This document shows positions 1 through 9,480 of a DNA stretch of 64,000 bases, piece by piece. This DNA is from Flavobacterium erciyesense. GTDB lineage: Bacteria; Bacteroidota; Bacteroidia; Flavobacteriales; Flavobacteriaceae. Made by a program: the position numbers and the translations under genes. The DNA lies in contig NZ_JAGPXB010000006.1 of assembly GCF_018069925.1 (NCBI RefSeq), positions 1 to 64,000 on the forward strand. The letters run 5' to 3'. Every line of letters starts with the position of its first letter. Position 1 is the first letter of the stretch. The notes below the pieces were generated by a model. The model ran no database searches and was not told where the DNA came from. It saw only the letters and a list, made by a program, of their open reading frames with translations.

Positions 1-2
1 TA

Positions 3-1466
3 ACCAATCTTCCAAAGACATCAAGCGTAGCTTTGGTGAAAACAGCCGTTTACAATGGCAATGCGACAGCAGCTCAAGTAGGCGATACCATTACGTACAC
101 CTTTACCATTACCAACACGGGTAATACCACTTTAAGCAATGCAGTTGTAAGCGATGCTAAATTAGGAATGACCAATGTTGCAGTAAGTCCGAGTACTTTG
201 GCACCAAACGCCAGCGGTACTTTAACACAAAACTACACGATTACTCAAGCCGATATCAATGCCGGAACGGTAACGAATTCAGCAATAGGAAGCGCTACAG
301 ATCCATCAAATGTGACAGTTTCAGATACATCAGGAACAACAACTACGAATGATACGCCTACAGTAACGACAGTTCCGTCTGCGCCAAGCACATCAAGCGT
401 AGCTTTGGTGAAAACAGCCGTTTACAATGGCAATGCGACAGCTGCACAAGTTGGCGATACCATTACGTACACCTTCACCATCACCAACACGGGTAATACC
501 ACTTTAAGCAATGCAGTTGTAAGCGATGCTAAATTAGGAATGACCAATGTTGCAGTAAGTCCGAGTACTTTGGCTCCAAACGCCAGTGGCACTTTAACAC
601 AAAACTATACCATTACCCAAGCTGATATCGATGCGGGCCACGTTGTAAATTCAGCACTGGCTACGGGTCGTACACCACAAAATGTCCTTGTTCAAGACAC
701 CTCAGGAACTTCAATTACTAATGATACTCCAACCACAACAATTTTAAATTCTGTGTCAAGTATAAACCTTTTAAAAGAGGGTGTATATGAGGATTCAAAC
801 AATGACGGAATCGTAAATATTGGAGATAGAATTAATTACACATTTACTGTTCAAAATACGGGACAAACAACTTTGAGCAATGTGATTGTTTCTGATCCTA
901 ATGTTACTGTTGTTGGGCAAGCAATTCCAACTCTGGCAGTAAATGCAATAAATAGTACTAATTTCTCAGCTTCATATCTCATTACACAAAGTGACATAAG
1001 TGCGGGCGTAGTATATAATTTGGCAACAGTTTCGGCAACAAACCAGCAAGGAATGACAGTGACAGCCACATCAACAGATCCAACGCCTTGTGTTACTTGT
1101 CCAGTTAGTCCGACTTGCTTAACGTGTACAATTACCGAGTTGCCTATTAATAATTGTGCTGTAGAAGTGTTTAATGCCGTATCGCCAAATACTGGTGACG
1201 ATTTTGAGCGTATTTTATACATCAAAGGAATTGAATGCTACCCAAATAATACGGTGCAAGTGTTTGATCGTTGGGGGGTGAAAGTCTTTGATATCGCAGG
1301 CTACAATAATACAACGAAGGCTTTTAGAGGAATGTCAGAAGGTAGAGTGACTGTACAACAGACCTCAGGATTACCGACAGGAACTTATTTTTATGTGATT
1401 GATTACACCAATTTTACAGGTGAAAAAATAGAAAAAACAGGCTATTTACATTTAGAAAACGATTAA
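3..1466 (+). CDS. Type B T9SS cargo adhesin with DUF11-like repeats, 3' part only
   Basis: The 5' end lies outside the window; the frame is open from base 3, giving 487 visible residues. A TTG near base 33 is not a real start, because the same LVKTA context recurs inside the second repeat. Three DUF11/DUF7507-like beta-sandwich repeats of about 124 residues are visible. The first two are nearly identical (period 372 bp) and the third is diverged (about residues 255-370). Each carries the signature ItYTFTItNTG...TLSN. A Cys-rich linker (CVTCPVSPTCLTC) precedes a C-terminal gliding-motility-type sorting domain with VFDRWGVKVFD and GTYFYVIDY, the mark of type B T9SS cargo. In this family such proteins are surface adhesins needing a cognate PorP/SprF-like protein, and one follows immediately. 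Function as adhesin is inference. Confidence 0.88.
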   Translation, partial: TNLPKTSSVALVKTAVYNGNATAAQVGDTITYTFTITNTGNTTLSNAVVSDAKLGMTNVAVSPSTLAPNASGTLTQNYTITQADINAGTVTNSAIGSATDPSNVTVSDTSGTTTTNDTPTVTTVPSAPSTSSVALVKTAVYNGNATAAQVGDTITYTFTITNTGNTTLSNAVVSDAKLGMTNVAVSPSTLAPNASGTLTQNYTITQADIDAGHVVNSALATGRTPQNVLVQDTSGTSITNDTPTTTILNSVSSINLLKEGVYEDSNNDGIVNIGDRINYTFTVQNTGQTTLSNVIVSDPNVTVVGQAIPTLAVNAINSTNFSASYLITQSDISAGVVYNLATVSATNQQGMTVTATSTDPTPCVTCPVSPTCLTCTITELPINNCAVEVFNAVSPNTGDDFERILYIKGIECYPNNTVQVFDRWGVKVFDIAGYNNTTKAFRGMSEGRVTVQQTSGLPTGTYFYVIDYTNFTGEKIEKTGYLHLEND

Positions 1467-1518
1467 AGTTTCATTGCTCTCCAATTTTTGCATTGCTTAC
1501 TTTTCTAAAACTAAAACC

Positions 1519-2433
1519 ATGAAAAAAATACATACACTTATCCTGCTTGTTTTTGTTTGTAGTGCTTCATTTGCACAACAAGACTCACAATATACGCACT
1601 ACATGTACAATACCATTAACATCAATCCTGCCTATGCTGGTAATAGAGGTGCACTAAGTATATTCGGGTTGCATCGTACACAATGGATGGGACTTGAAGG
1701 AGCTCCTACAACTTATGCTGCCTCAATAAATTCGCCAATTGAAAACTCAAAATTGGGTTATGGATTATCTTTGGTGAATGACAAAATTGGTGCGGGAAAT
1801 CAAAGTAACATAGCTGTTGATTTGTCGTATACAATAATGATTTCAGAAGAATTTGACTTGTCTTTTGGTTTAAAAGGTTCTGTTGATTTATTGAATGTGG
1901 ATTACACAAAATTAAATCGATATAATGTCAATAATCCAATTTTTCAAAACAATATCGACAATGAATTTTCACCAAATGTGGGAGCTGGCTTATTCTTTTT
2001 CTCTGAAAAAATGTACTTAGGAGCTTCTGTTCCATACTTTTTAGCAACCAAACATTTTGATGATAATACTAGCGGTATTGAAATTGATCGTTTACATTAT
2101 TATTTTATTGGGGGTTATGTCTTTGATTTGAGTTCGAATGTAAAGCTAAAACCTAGTTTCCTGACAAAAGTAGTTGCCGGTGCACCTTTGCAAGTCGACC
2201 TTTCTGCTAATGTTATGTTTTCGGAAAAATTCACCTTGGGATTAGCCTATCGTGTAGACGCAGCTGCTACAGCAATGACTGGTTTTCAAGTAAATAAAAA
2301 TTGGTTTATTGGTTATAGCTATGATTTTGAAACCACCAAATTAAATAATTATAATTCAGGTTCGCATGAACTTTTTTTACGTTATGAGTTGCCAAAAATC
2401 AATAGAAGAATAATAACACCAAGATTTTTTTAA
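1519..2433 (+). CDS. PorP/SprF family type IX secretion outer-membrane protein
   Basis: 305 residues. The ATG at 1519 is preferred over an upstream in-frame start at 1474 because it begins a clean signal peptide (MKKIHTLILLVFVCSASFAQ). The mature N-terminus has the family hallmark QDSQYTHYMYNTININPAYAGNRG, split here as the QYTHYMYN and NPAYAG motifs. The rest is a predicted beta-barrel ending RRIITPRFF. PorP/SprF proteins bind type B T9SS cargo and are needed to secrete or hold it at the cell surface. It lies 52 bp after the type B cargo gene and 1 bp before the OmpA-type gene, the usual cargo/SprF/OmpA triad. Function is by family; specificity for the upstream adhesin is inferred from position. 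Confidence 0.9.
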   Translation: MKKIHTLILLVFVCSASFAQQDSQYTHYMYNTININPAYAGNRGALSIFGLHRTQWMGLEGAPTTYAASINSPIENSKLGYGLSLVNDKIGAGNQSNIAVDLSYTIMISEEFDLSFGLKGSVDLLNVDYTKLNRYNVNNPIFQNNIDNEFSPNVGAGLFFFSEKMYLGASVPYFLATKHFDDNTSGIEIDRLHYYFIGGYVFDLSSNVKLKPSFLTKVVAGAPLQVDLSANVMFSEKFTLGLAYRVDAAATAMTGFQVNKNWFIGYSYDFETTKLNNYNSGSHELFLRYELPKINRRIITPRFF

Positions 2434-2434
2434 G

Positions 2435-4393
2435 ATGAAAAACTTTCCTAAACAACATATACTTTTTACACTTTTTGTCTTTGGTTGTACCGTTATTAGC
2501 ACTGCGCAAAGCACTGAAAAAAAAGCAGCTACAGATTATGATAATTACGCTTACGTAGATGCCAAAAAAACCTACGAACGTTTGTATGCGAAAGGATTAA
2601 AATCACCTGATTTAATTTTGAAATTAGCAAACAGTTGTTATTTTAACGCCGATTTTGAAAGCGCAGCTAAGTATTATAAAGCATTTTTTGATTTGACACC
2701 TAGTACGGCATCCGCTGAATTGTATTACCGCTATGCGCAATCCCTCAAAGCAATTACGGAGTATGCCAAGGCAGATGAAATGATGGAAAAATTTAAAGCA
2801 CAAAACAGTAGCGACAGTCGAGCTAAATTAGCAGTAAATCAAAAAGATTACTTAGCTGTTATTCGCAGTAATTCTGGGCGCTATGATATTACTAATGCAG
2901 GTATTAATAGCAAATATTCAGATTACGGATCTGCGTTTCATCAAGATAAAGTTATTTTTGCGACTGGAAGAGATGTTAGTTCAAAATCGGATAAAATGGA
3001 TCCTTGGACAGGTGAAGGATATACCAATCTTTATGAAGCAAATAAAAATGCAGATGGAACCTTGGCTTCAGCCAAAATTATGGAAGGCAATTTAAATAGC
3101 AGATACCATGAGTCTACACCTGTATTTACCAAAAATGGTAAAACAGTATATTTTACGCGTAACAATTTTGTAAACGGAAAAATAGGAAATGATAACAATG
3201 CAACCATTTTATTAAAAATCTATAAAGCCGAACTGATTGACGGACAGTGGAAAAATATTGTTGAGTTACCCTTCAACAGTGATCAATACAGTACAGCGCA
3301 TCCTGTTTTAAGCACCGATGAAAAAACACTCTATTTTGCCTCAAACATGCCTGGAACTATTGGACAATCGGATATTTTTAAGGTAGCAATCGGATTTGAT
3401 GGTTCATTCGGAACTCCGGAAAATCTAGGGAATAAAATTAATACCGAAGGCAGAGAAACTTTTCCCTTTATTTCTGCTGAAAATGAATTGTATTTCGCCT
3501 CTGATGGGCATCCAGGACTTGGTGGCTTAGATGTTTTCGTTGCAAAAGGTAAAAAAGAAGGAGTTTACGATGAAGTTATAAATGTAGGAGCCCCATTAAA
3601 TAGCTCTAAGGATGATTTTGGTTTCATTATTAATACAAGTAACAAACTAGGATTTGTTACCTCCAATAGAGATGGCGGAGTAGGTGGTGACGATATTTAT
3701 CGCATCAAAGAGATTAAACCTCTGCAGACCGCTTGCGAGCAAACTTTAGCGGGAGTAGTAACAGATAGCAATACCAAAAAAGCAATTGAGGGTGTGCAAA
3801 TTGTATTGTATGATGATAATTATAAAAACCAACGCTCGATGATGACCGATGCCGATGGTAAATTTAACTTTGGCGTAGTCGACTGTTCTCAAAAATATTA
3901 CTTGCAGTTATCTAAAAAAAATTACCATGTTGAGGAAATACCTGCTACAACAGGCGATCAATCAGGCGAAACATTTTTGCCTATAGTTCTTGAGGAGAGT
4001 ATTCAAAGAGTGGGACTTGGTGACGATTTAGCAAAAGTTTTTAAAATTAATCCTATTTATTTTGACTTCAACAAAGCAGATATCCGCATGGATGCTGAAA
4101 TCGAACTTTCTAAGATATTAGATTTTTTATTGGCTAATCCAGGAGTTAAAATCGAAATTCGATCCCATACTGACAGCAGACTATCAGATGCCTATAATTT
4201 TAATTTATCTAAAAGACGCGCCGACTCAACTAAAAATTGGTTGATAAAATATGGTGTAGACGCTACCCGATTAAAAGCTTATGGCTATGGTGAATCGCAA
4301 CTTCTTAATAAATGCGCAGATAATGTAGTTTGTACTGAAGCTGAACATCAGCAAAATAGACGTAGCGAATTTATCATTGTCGAAATTAAATAA
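2435..4393 (+). CDS. PorE-like OmpA family protein (TPR, beta-propeller, regulatory domain, OmpA)
   Basis: 652 residues. After a signal peptide (about 1-25) come TPR-like helices (about 30-135), a PD40/WD40-like propeller with repeats such as TLYFASNMPGTIGQSDIF and ELYFASDGHPGLGGLDVF (about 150-430), a carboxypeptidase-regulatory-like domain (ACEQTLAGVVTDSNTKKAIEG, about 435-520) and a C-terminal OmpA peptidoglycan-binding domain (about 545-652). The last contains PIYFDFNKADIR, RSHTDSR and LSKRRADSTKNWL. This order matches PorE-type proteins that tie the T9SS to peptidoglycan. It starts 1 bp after the PorP/SprF-like stop, so they are probably co-transcribed. It is probably an accessory anchor for the adhesin system rather than the core PorE, a point sequence alone cannot settle. 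Confidence 0.88.
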   Translation: MKNFPKQHILFTLFVFGCTVISTAQSTEKKAATDYDNYAYVDAKKTYERLYAKGLKSPDLILKLANSCYFNADFESAAKYYKAFFDLTPSTASAELYYRYAQSLKAITEYAKADEMMEKFKAQNSSDSRAKLAVNQKDYLAVIRSNSGRYDITNAGINSKYSDYGSAFHQDKVIFATGRDVSSKSDKMDPWTGEGYTNLYEANKNADGTLASAKIMEGNLNSRYHESTPVFTKNGKTVYFTRNNFVNGKIGNDNNATILLKIYKAELIDGQWKNIVELPFNSDQYSTAHPVLSTDEKTLYFASNMPGTIGQSDIFKVAIGFDGSFGTPENLGNKINTEGRETFPFISAENELYFASDGHPGLGGLDVFVAKGKKEGVYDEVINVGAPLNSSKDDFGFIINTSNKLGFVTSNRDGGVGGDDIYRIKEIKPLQTACEQTLAGVVTDSNTKKAIEGVQIVLYDDNYKNQRSMMTDADGKFNFGVVDCSQKYYLQLSKKNYHVEEIPATTGDQSGETFLPIVLEESIQRVGLGDDLAKVFKINPIYFDFNKADIRMDAEIELSKILDFLLANPGVKIEIRSHTDSRLSDAYNFNLSKRRADSTKNWLIKYGVDATRLKAYGYGESQLLNKCADNVVCTEAEHQQNRRSEFIIVEIK

Positions 4394-4409
4394 TTTTCGA
4401 TTCGCATTG

Positions 4410-4464
4410 AAAAACCAAATTGGGAAGCAGTGTATCAAAGCTACTTCGCTAGTATGGTTTTTTT
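4410..4464 (+). terminator. Possible terminator after the OmpA-type gene
   Basis: Outer arms AAAAACCA and TGGTTTTTTT enclose a less regular interior. The structure ends in a T-run 70 bp after the stop codon. The stem is short, so confidence is modest. Confidence 0.4.
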
Positions 4465-4545
4465 ATGATGTAATTATTTGGCATTGTGCATCGAAGATTT
4501 TGTACTATTTCTAATCGTACTACCAAGTCATAACCAAACAATGTC

Positions 4546-4878
4546 TCAACAACAATTCCTTTTAGGTCGATTGATCATTGTTCTTTTGTTCAATCGATCA
4601 AAAATGGTAAAAAGACGTTCCAATTTATTCCATTCCAAAGTATAAAGCGATTGTGTTCCGCTAAATTTTCTACAAATTAGTTTTTCTTCTAACAAGTCAT
4701 TCAAATGCTTGGATACAGTTGATTGTGAAAGGGGTAATTCTGCTACCAATTCCTTACAGGTACGGTCTTTATGCTTAGATAGAATTGTTATAATTTGAAT
4801 GCGTGCTGGATGCGACAAACATTTTGCCATTTGTGATAATTCCAATTCTAAAGCATGAAAAGTATTGTTGTCTTTCAT
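4546..4878 (-). CDS. ArsR/SmtB-type winged-helix repressor
   Basis: 110 residues, normal for the family. The helix-turn-helix reads CKELVAELPLSQSTVSKHL (about residues 37-56), preceded by the family's HPARIQIITIL. It transcribes away from the TonB-receptor gene at 5058, with a 179-bp shared intergenic region holding two inverted repeats. The classical CxC metal site in the recognition-helix region is absent: only one Cys (DRTC) is there, but the protein ends in an adjacent Cys pair (NCC). ArsR variants that sense As(III) or other thiophilic metals through C-terminal Cys pairs are known, so a metal or oxidant signal is possible. The ligand cannot be read from sequence. Control of the divergent receptor is inferred from position. 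Confidence 0.85.
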   Translation of the reverse strand: MKDNNTFHALELELSQMAKCLSHPARIQIITILSKHKDRTCKELVAELPLSQSTVSKHLNDLLEEKLICRKFSGTQSLYTLEWNKLERLFTIFDRLNKRTMINRPKRNCC

Positions 4879-4892
4879 ATTAATCGTATTTA

Positions 4893-4911
4893 TTAGATGA
4901 ATAAAATCTAA
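4893..4911. promoter_or_regulatory. Inverted repeat TTAGAT-N7-ATCTAA upstream of the arsR-like gene
   Basis: A 6-bp inverted repeat lies 15 bp upstream of the repressor start codon, within the divergent intergenic region. It could be an autoregulatory operator; this is inference from position. Confidence 0.35.
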
Positions 4912-4980
4912 TTTTTAAAATGTTTTTTGGTTGTTTTATCTATTGTTTATCAGTTAGTTGTGATTTTTAATATAAATATT

Positions 4981-4998
4981 AATCGTTAAAGTACGATT
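4981..4998. promoter_or_regulatory. Palindrome AATCGT-N6-ACGATT between arsR-like and TonB-receptor genes
   Basis: This perfect 6-bp inverted repeat is 60 bp upstream of the TonB-receptor start. A lone AATCGT half-site also lies just before the repressor start (4882-4887), and the same hexamer recurs at 4514. A candidate ArsR-family operator. Confidence 0.45.
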
Positions 4999-5057
4999 GA
5001 AAGATACAACTTTCTCATTAGTAGTTACGTATATTTCATAAATATAAATTAGGCTAC

Positions 5058-8000
5058 ATGAAAAACATTTTTACTTTTTTCCTATTATGCTGTTCTTTAA
5101 TGCTTTGTGCTCAAGAAACCACAGGAATTTTAAAAGGAAATATTACTGATTCGCAAGGAAATTTTTTACCAGCCGTGGCTGTCACGGTGCTACAAAAAAG
5201 TACTGGAATTCAATACAATACGCTATCACAAGGTGATGGATATTACGAGTTCAATCAATTGCCGCCAGCAGCTGATTATCAGGTTAAAATTGTACTCGAT
5301 GGCTACGAAGCGTTAATAATAGAATCGATTCAAATTTTATTGGGAAAAGCAACAAAAAAAGATTTGCAGTTGATTGGGAATGCCCAACAACTTCAAGAAG
5401 TTACGGTAGTTTCTAATTCTGGCTCTAAAAAAAATAATGAAAAAAGATTAAAAATTGAGGTGATAACGAGTCTGCCCAGCGCAAACAGGAGTATTCAAGA
5501 TGCTACACGATTATTACCAGAGGCCAATTTAAATTCTTTTGGAGGTGCTAATTATCGCTTCAATAATTTGTCTATTGATGGTAGCTCAACAAATGATGTT
5601 CTTGGTTTTCAGGAACCGGCTAGCGGTGCTGCGGGATCAACTGCGTCAGGAACTCCAGGCGGTTTAGCAGGTACACAACCAATTGGATTTGGTGCCATCA
5701 GTGCTTTGTCTGTAAAAACAGCTCCTTTTGATGTAACCTTTGGTAATTTTACTGGTGCCAGTATAAACGCGGTAACAAAAAGTGGCTCTAACAATACCGA
5801 AGGTTCGGTGTATACTTTTGTAAAAAATAGAAATTTAATTGGTTCACATGCCAATGGTATTCGACAAGAAAATGCCGTTTTTACTGATTATACCTACGGT
5901 GTAAGTTTGGGCGGTAAACTAATCAAAAACAAATTGTTTTACTTCTTTAATGCCGAAGTTGGTGACCGCAATGAAACAGTGCTCAATGCGCCTGGCAGCG
6001 CCACTTCAAATATAGATTCGGAAACCGTGTCAATTATTGCGGACCGACTAAAAACAAAATACGATTACGATCCCGGAACAGCACTTGATGCGCAAATTAA
6101 ACGAAAAAATACCAAGCTCTTTCTGCGTTTAGATTATAATATTTCAGACAATCACAAGCTCACACTTCGCAATAATTTTGTTACTGGATTTGCAGATAAT
6201 CTAGAATGGACACCTACAGTTTACAATTTCACCAATCAAGGTTACCGTCATAACTCTACCACAAATAGTATTGTAGCAGAATTAAAAAGTAAATTTTCAA
6301 ATGCTTTGTCTAATAAGTTGACCGTTTCGTTATCTACTGTTAATGATGATCGAACTTATTCCGGACGCGTATTCCCGCATATTGAAATTTTAGACAATAC
6401 TGCTAATACTATTTTTGCAGGAACGTATCGCGAGGCATCTGTTTATGGATTAACTTTAAACACCATTCAATTAACCGATAATGTAACCTATTATGTGAAA
6501 AATCATAAATTTACAGCAGGAGCATCAACAGAAATCAATGCTATTGAATATCGTTTTTTAACTGCCTTTAACGGAAGATGGCAATACAATTCAGTTGCTG
6601 ATTTTCTCAACGATCAACCAAATCGTGTAAGAGGCGTCTACAATATTGAGAACAATGATTTTGAGTTGAATAAAAGAACACCATCTGCTGATTATTCGGT
6701 TCTTTTATCAAGCGCTTATGTGCAAGATGAAATTAGACTTTCAAAAAAGTTTTCGATTCTTGCTGGATTTAGATTGGACTGGCAAAATACACCAACACCG
6801 TTTCCAGTTTCTGATGACATCAAAAATACTCCTGAATTTGCTGGCTACCAAAATAAGATAAATAGTAGGCCAATAATCAATCCTCGTTTTAATTTTAATT
6901 ATACAATTGATTCGGCTGGGAAGTACAATTTAAAAGGAGGAACAGGACTTTTTACAGGGCGAATGCCATTTGTTTGGTACGCCTATGAATACTATATCTC
7001 GGGAACCAAATATTTTAATATCGATTACCGACCAACAGGTAGCTTGGATTTAAATGAAGATTTGAGTCAACTAGCACCGTTACAAAGCAGAAGATTAACA
7101 GAAGTGAATTTGATAGACAACAATTTTAATTTACCTCGAGATTGGAAATCGAATGTATCTCTTGACGTAGCTTTAAAAAATAATTTTGCTTTAAATATTG
7201 AGGCTACCTACACCAAAACTTTAGATGGTTTATTGTTTCAATCCATCAACCGTAAAGAAGATCAAAAAAGTAATTTTGCAGGAGCTGACAATCGTCCGTA
7301 TTACAACACTTCGGCAGAAAGCATAAAGATCAATCCGAACTTTACGAATGTATTTTTGTTAACCAATACTTCCCAAGGCTACCGATACAATCTTACTTTT
7401 GGCTTGACCAAAACAGAGGAACGCTACAATGGATTTTTAGGATATACCTATGGCGTGAGTAAGGATATTTCGAGCACCAACCGTAACTCACATGCGGCTA
7501 ATTTTGAATGGAATCAGGCTTTAGTAGCCAATTCGCCAGAGTTGACAGCATCTAATTTTGATTTGCGTCACAAAATAGTTTCTTATCATTTTTATGATCT
7601 TCCAATCAAATCAAGCACTTTAAAATTTGGGCTTTTGTATAACGGAAGATCAGGAAGTCCGTTTAGTTTTGTGTACGAAGGTGACGTAAACCGTGATGGA
7701 TCGGCAAAAAATGATATTCTTTATATACCTAGAGACCAATCGGAAATTAGATTGCAAAACATAGTAAATAGTAGCAATCAAGTGGTAGTTTCGGCTGCAG
7801 ACCAATGGTTACAGTTGGATGCGTACATTAATCAAAACGATTACTTGCGTAAAAATCGTGGTAGTTATGCCAATCGTAATGCGGCGCGCACGCCTTGGAA
7901 TCATCAGGTTGATTTGAAAGTTATTTTTGAAACAAAACTCTTTAAAAACAAACTCGAATTTGGTCTTGATGTTTTTAATGTTGCGAATTTAATTTCTAAA

Positions 8001-8186
8001 AATTGGGGAACTCAAGTCTATGTTCCTAACATTAATAATTCGGGTTATGCCTTACTTGATTTTGTGCGTATCGAAAATCAACAGCCTGTTTTTCAATTTA
8101 AAAATCCACAAGGTAAACCATGGTTTGTTGATAATTTGAATTCAAGATGGCAAGGACAATTGAGTGCGACTTATCATTTTATGTAA
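5058..8186 (+). CDS. TonB-dependent receptor, Oar-like, with carboxypeptidase-regulatory N-terminus
   Basis: 1042 residues. Signal peptide MKNIFTFFLLCCSLMLCAQ, then a carboxypeptidase-D regulatory-like domain (GILKGNITDSQGNFLPAVAV, about 22-105), a plug domain (about 115-240, with INAVTKSGSNNTEGSVYTF) and a 22-strand-type barrel ending in aromatic LSATYHFM. The size and the NAVTKSG signature match Oar-like TonB receptors of Bacteroidota. It has no STN domain, so it is not the kind that signals to a FecR anti-sigma. There is no SusD partner next door, so a polysaccharide role is not supported. Substrate is unknown. The divergent ArsR-type repressor and the palindrome in between suggest transcriptional control by that regulator. 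Confidence 0.88.
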   Translation: MKNIFTFFLLCCSLMLCAQETTGILKGNITDSQGNFLPAVAVTVLQKSTGIQYNTLSQGDGYYEFNQLPPAADYQVKIVLDGYEALIIESIQILLGKATKKDLQLIGNAQQLQEVTVVSNSGSKKNNEKRLKIEVITSLPSANRSIQDATRLLPEANLNSFGGANYRFNNLSIDGSSTNDVLGFQEPASGAAGSTASGTPGGLAGTQPIGFGAISALSVKTAPFDVTFGNFTGASINAVTKSGSNNTEGSVYTFVKNRNLIGSHANGIRQENAVFTDYTYGVSLGGKLIKNKLFYFFNAEVGDRNETVLNAPGSATSNIDSETVSIIADRLKTKYDYDPGTALDAQIKRKNTKLFLRLDYNISDNHKLTLRNNFVTGFADNLEWTPTVYNFTNQGYRHNSTTNSIVAELKSKFSNALSNKLTVSLSTVNDDRTYSGRVFPHIEILDNTANTIFAGTYREASVYGLTLNTIQLTDNVTYYVKNHKFTAGASTEINAIEYRFLTAFNGRWQYNSVADFLNDQPNRVRGVYNIENNDFELNKRTPSADYSVLLSSAYVQDEIRLSKKFSILAGFRLDWQNTPTPFPVSDDIKNTPEFAGYQNKINSRPIINPRFNFNYTIDSAGKYNLKGGTGLFTGRMPFVWYAYEYYISGTKYFNIDYRPTGSLDLNEDLSQLAPLQSRRLTEVNLIDNNFNLPRDWKSNVSLDVALKNNFALNIEATYTKTLDGLLFQSINRKEDQKSNFAGADNRPYYNTSAESIKINPNFTNVFLLTNTSQGYRYNLTFGLTKTEERYNGFLGYTYGVSKDISSTNRNSHAANFEWNQALVANSPELTASNFDLRHKIVSYHFYDLPIKSSTLKFGLLYNGRSGSPFSFVYEGDVNRDGSAKNDILYIPRDQSEIRLQNIVNSSNQVVVSAADQWLQLDAYINQNDYLRKNRGSYANRNAARTPWNHQVDLKVIFETKLFKNKLEFGLDVFNVANLISKNWGTQVYVPNINNSGYALLDFVRIENQQPVFQFKNPQGKPWFVDNLNSRWQGQLSATYHFM

Positions 8187-8187
8187 G

Positions 8188-9480
8188 TTATAGTTTCAAG
8201 TGGTAATTGCCAATACGTTCTTTGAATTTTGGATCAACTTGAGCTTGATCGGCAAAAGTGTACCAATTAGCAACTTTCAATTGAATTTGGTCTATAATAT
8301 TAGTTGCTTTTTTGATATTCATTGATTTAGCAACTTGTAAAAGATCATCCCTCTGAAAATCTTTTCGTTTGCCGTTAATGCTTAAATTGTGTTGGCTCAC
8401 CCATTCGCTGTCTGGGCGGTACGCAAAACAAATATCGTACGCGGGAGCAAGTTCCCAACTACCGCCTTGTTGCAGTCGAAAAGCAAAATTTTTAGTATGA
8501 TCGTCGCAATTTCTAGCAATTACATTAAAAACCATTCTGCGAAATAATTGCTCGGCTTGCGGATAGGGCAGGCGCAACAAACGCATGGTTTGAAAAAGTT
8601 GCTCGTAACTAAAACTGTTTATTTGATTGAAATCGTAATGCTGCATGGCGCACAAGGTCTGAATGTGATGCTTTTGCTGGCCTCCTTCACGATCAAAGCG
8701 CTTGGTCATAAAATGCGCTCGGTTATTTTCTTCAAGTAAACGCGACTCCATCATGTCAATTCCACAAGCTTTAGCCATATAATAGTACGCTAGTTCAATA
8801 CGGCCGTAGCCTGTGCTTTCGCCAAATTGTACATCGCTCACCGTATCAAGTTTTATTAACCAATGTTCAAAACCATTTGGAGCATTGGTTTGACCAGATT
8901 TGACTTGTCCTGTTTTTGAATTGTAGGCAATGATCGCTTTTGGTCTTGCGCCTCCTGCCGAAGTTCCTATTTTAAGAATATCGAGCATGGCTTTTTGTTC
9001 GTCTTGAGTTAAATTAGTTTCAAATTCGTCTCTACGGGAAAGCATTTTTTGAGAAATCTGAATCAAACTATCAATTTCTATATCAAAAGCTCTTTTGGTA
9101 GGTTGTAGTTGCGATGGCTCAAATTCTAAAGCGCCCATACCACGAGTGCCAATAAAACACAAAAGCTCCACAGGATTCATACTGTTTTCAGGACGACCAT
9201 TTTGTGCAAGCCAACTATTGATTAATTGATTTCCGTAATCATCGGGTAAAACGTCGGCTAGCAAGCCAGGTAATCCTTTAAAAGTTTTGATTTGTTGTAA
9301 TTCTGGAAACGAAAAAATACGATTAGTAGCGTTATTAATTGGCATTTTCAATGGAGCTAAATCGGTTTTAGTAGCAACAAATTTCGGATCGTATTCAAAA
9401 CTAGCCAAGCCGGTTGTTGCATTCCATGCAATCGCTCCTACAGTGGTTCCCCAAATTTTGACAAAAGCAGTTGTTATCAT
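8188..9480 (-). CDS. HipA-family Ser/Thr kinase toxin
   Basis: 430 residues (E. coli HipA has 440). The ATG at 9480 is chosen: it overlaps the antitoxin stop as TAATG, while an upstream TTG at 9486 is less likely. The N-terminal HipA subdomain (VKIWGTTVGAIAWN, LPDDYGNQLI) is followed by the glycine-rich GTSAGGARPKAI (about 194-205), the ATP-lysine region HWLIKLD and the catalytic loop NCDDHTKNFAF (about 337-347). That loop holds the kinase Asp and Asn, and a metal-site Asp follows in YDICFAY. All kinase residues look intact. In known members HipA phosphorylates a tRNA synthetase and is held by HipB; the target here is unknown. It partners the XRE gene directly upstream. Confidence 0.88.
   Translation of the reverse strand: MITTAFVKIWGTTVGAIAWNATTGLASFEYDPKFVATKTDLAPLKMPINNATNRIFSFPELQQIKTFKGLPGLLADVLPDDYGNQLINSWLAQNGRPENSMNPVELLCFIGTRGMGALEFEPSQLQPTKRAFDIEIDSLIQISQKMLSRRDEFETNLTQDEQKAMLDILKIGTSAGGARPKAIIAYNSKTGQVKSGQTNAPNGFEHWLIKLDTVSDVQFGESTGYGRIELAYYYMAKACGIDMMESRLLEENNRAHFMTKRFDREGGQQKHHIQTLCAMQHYDFNQINSFSYEQLFQTMRLLRLPYPQAEQLFRRMVFNVIARNCDDHTKNFAFRLQQGGSWELAPAYDICFAYRPDSEWVSQHNLSINGKRKDFQRDDLLQVAKSMNIKKATNIIDQIQLKVANWYTFADQAQVDPKFKERIGNYHLKL

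Noticed and set aside
33-35. TTG at base 33 as the start of the first adhesin
   Set aside because: The frame is open upstream to base 3 and the same LVKTA text occurs inside the second repeat, so the gene simply begins before the window.
5058-8186. SusC-type glycan receptor
   Set aside because: No SusD gene or glycoside hydrolase lies next to it, and its plug signature fits Oar-like receptors better.
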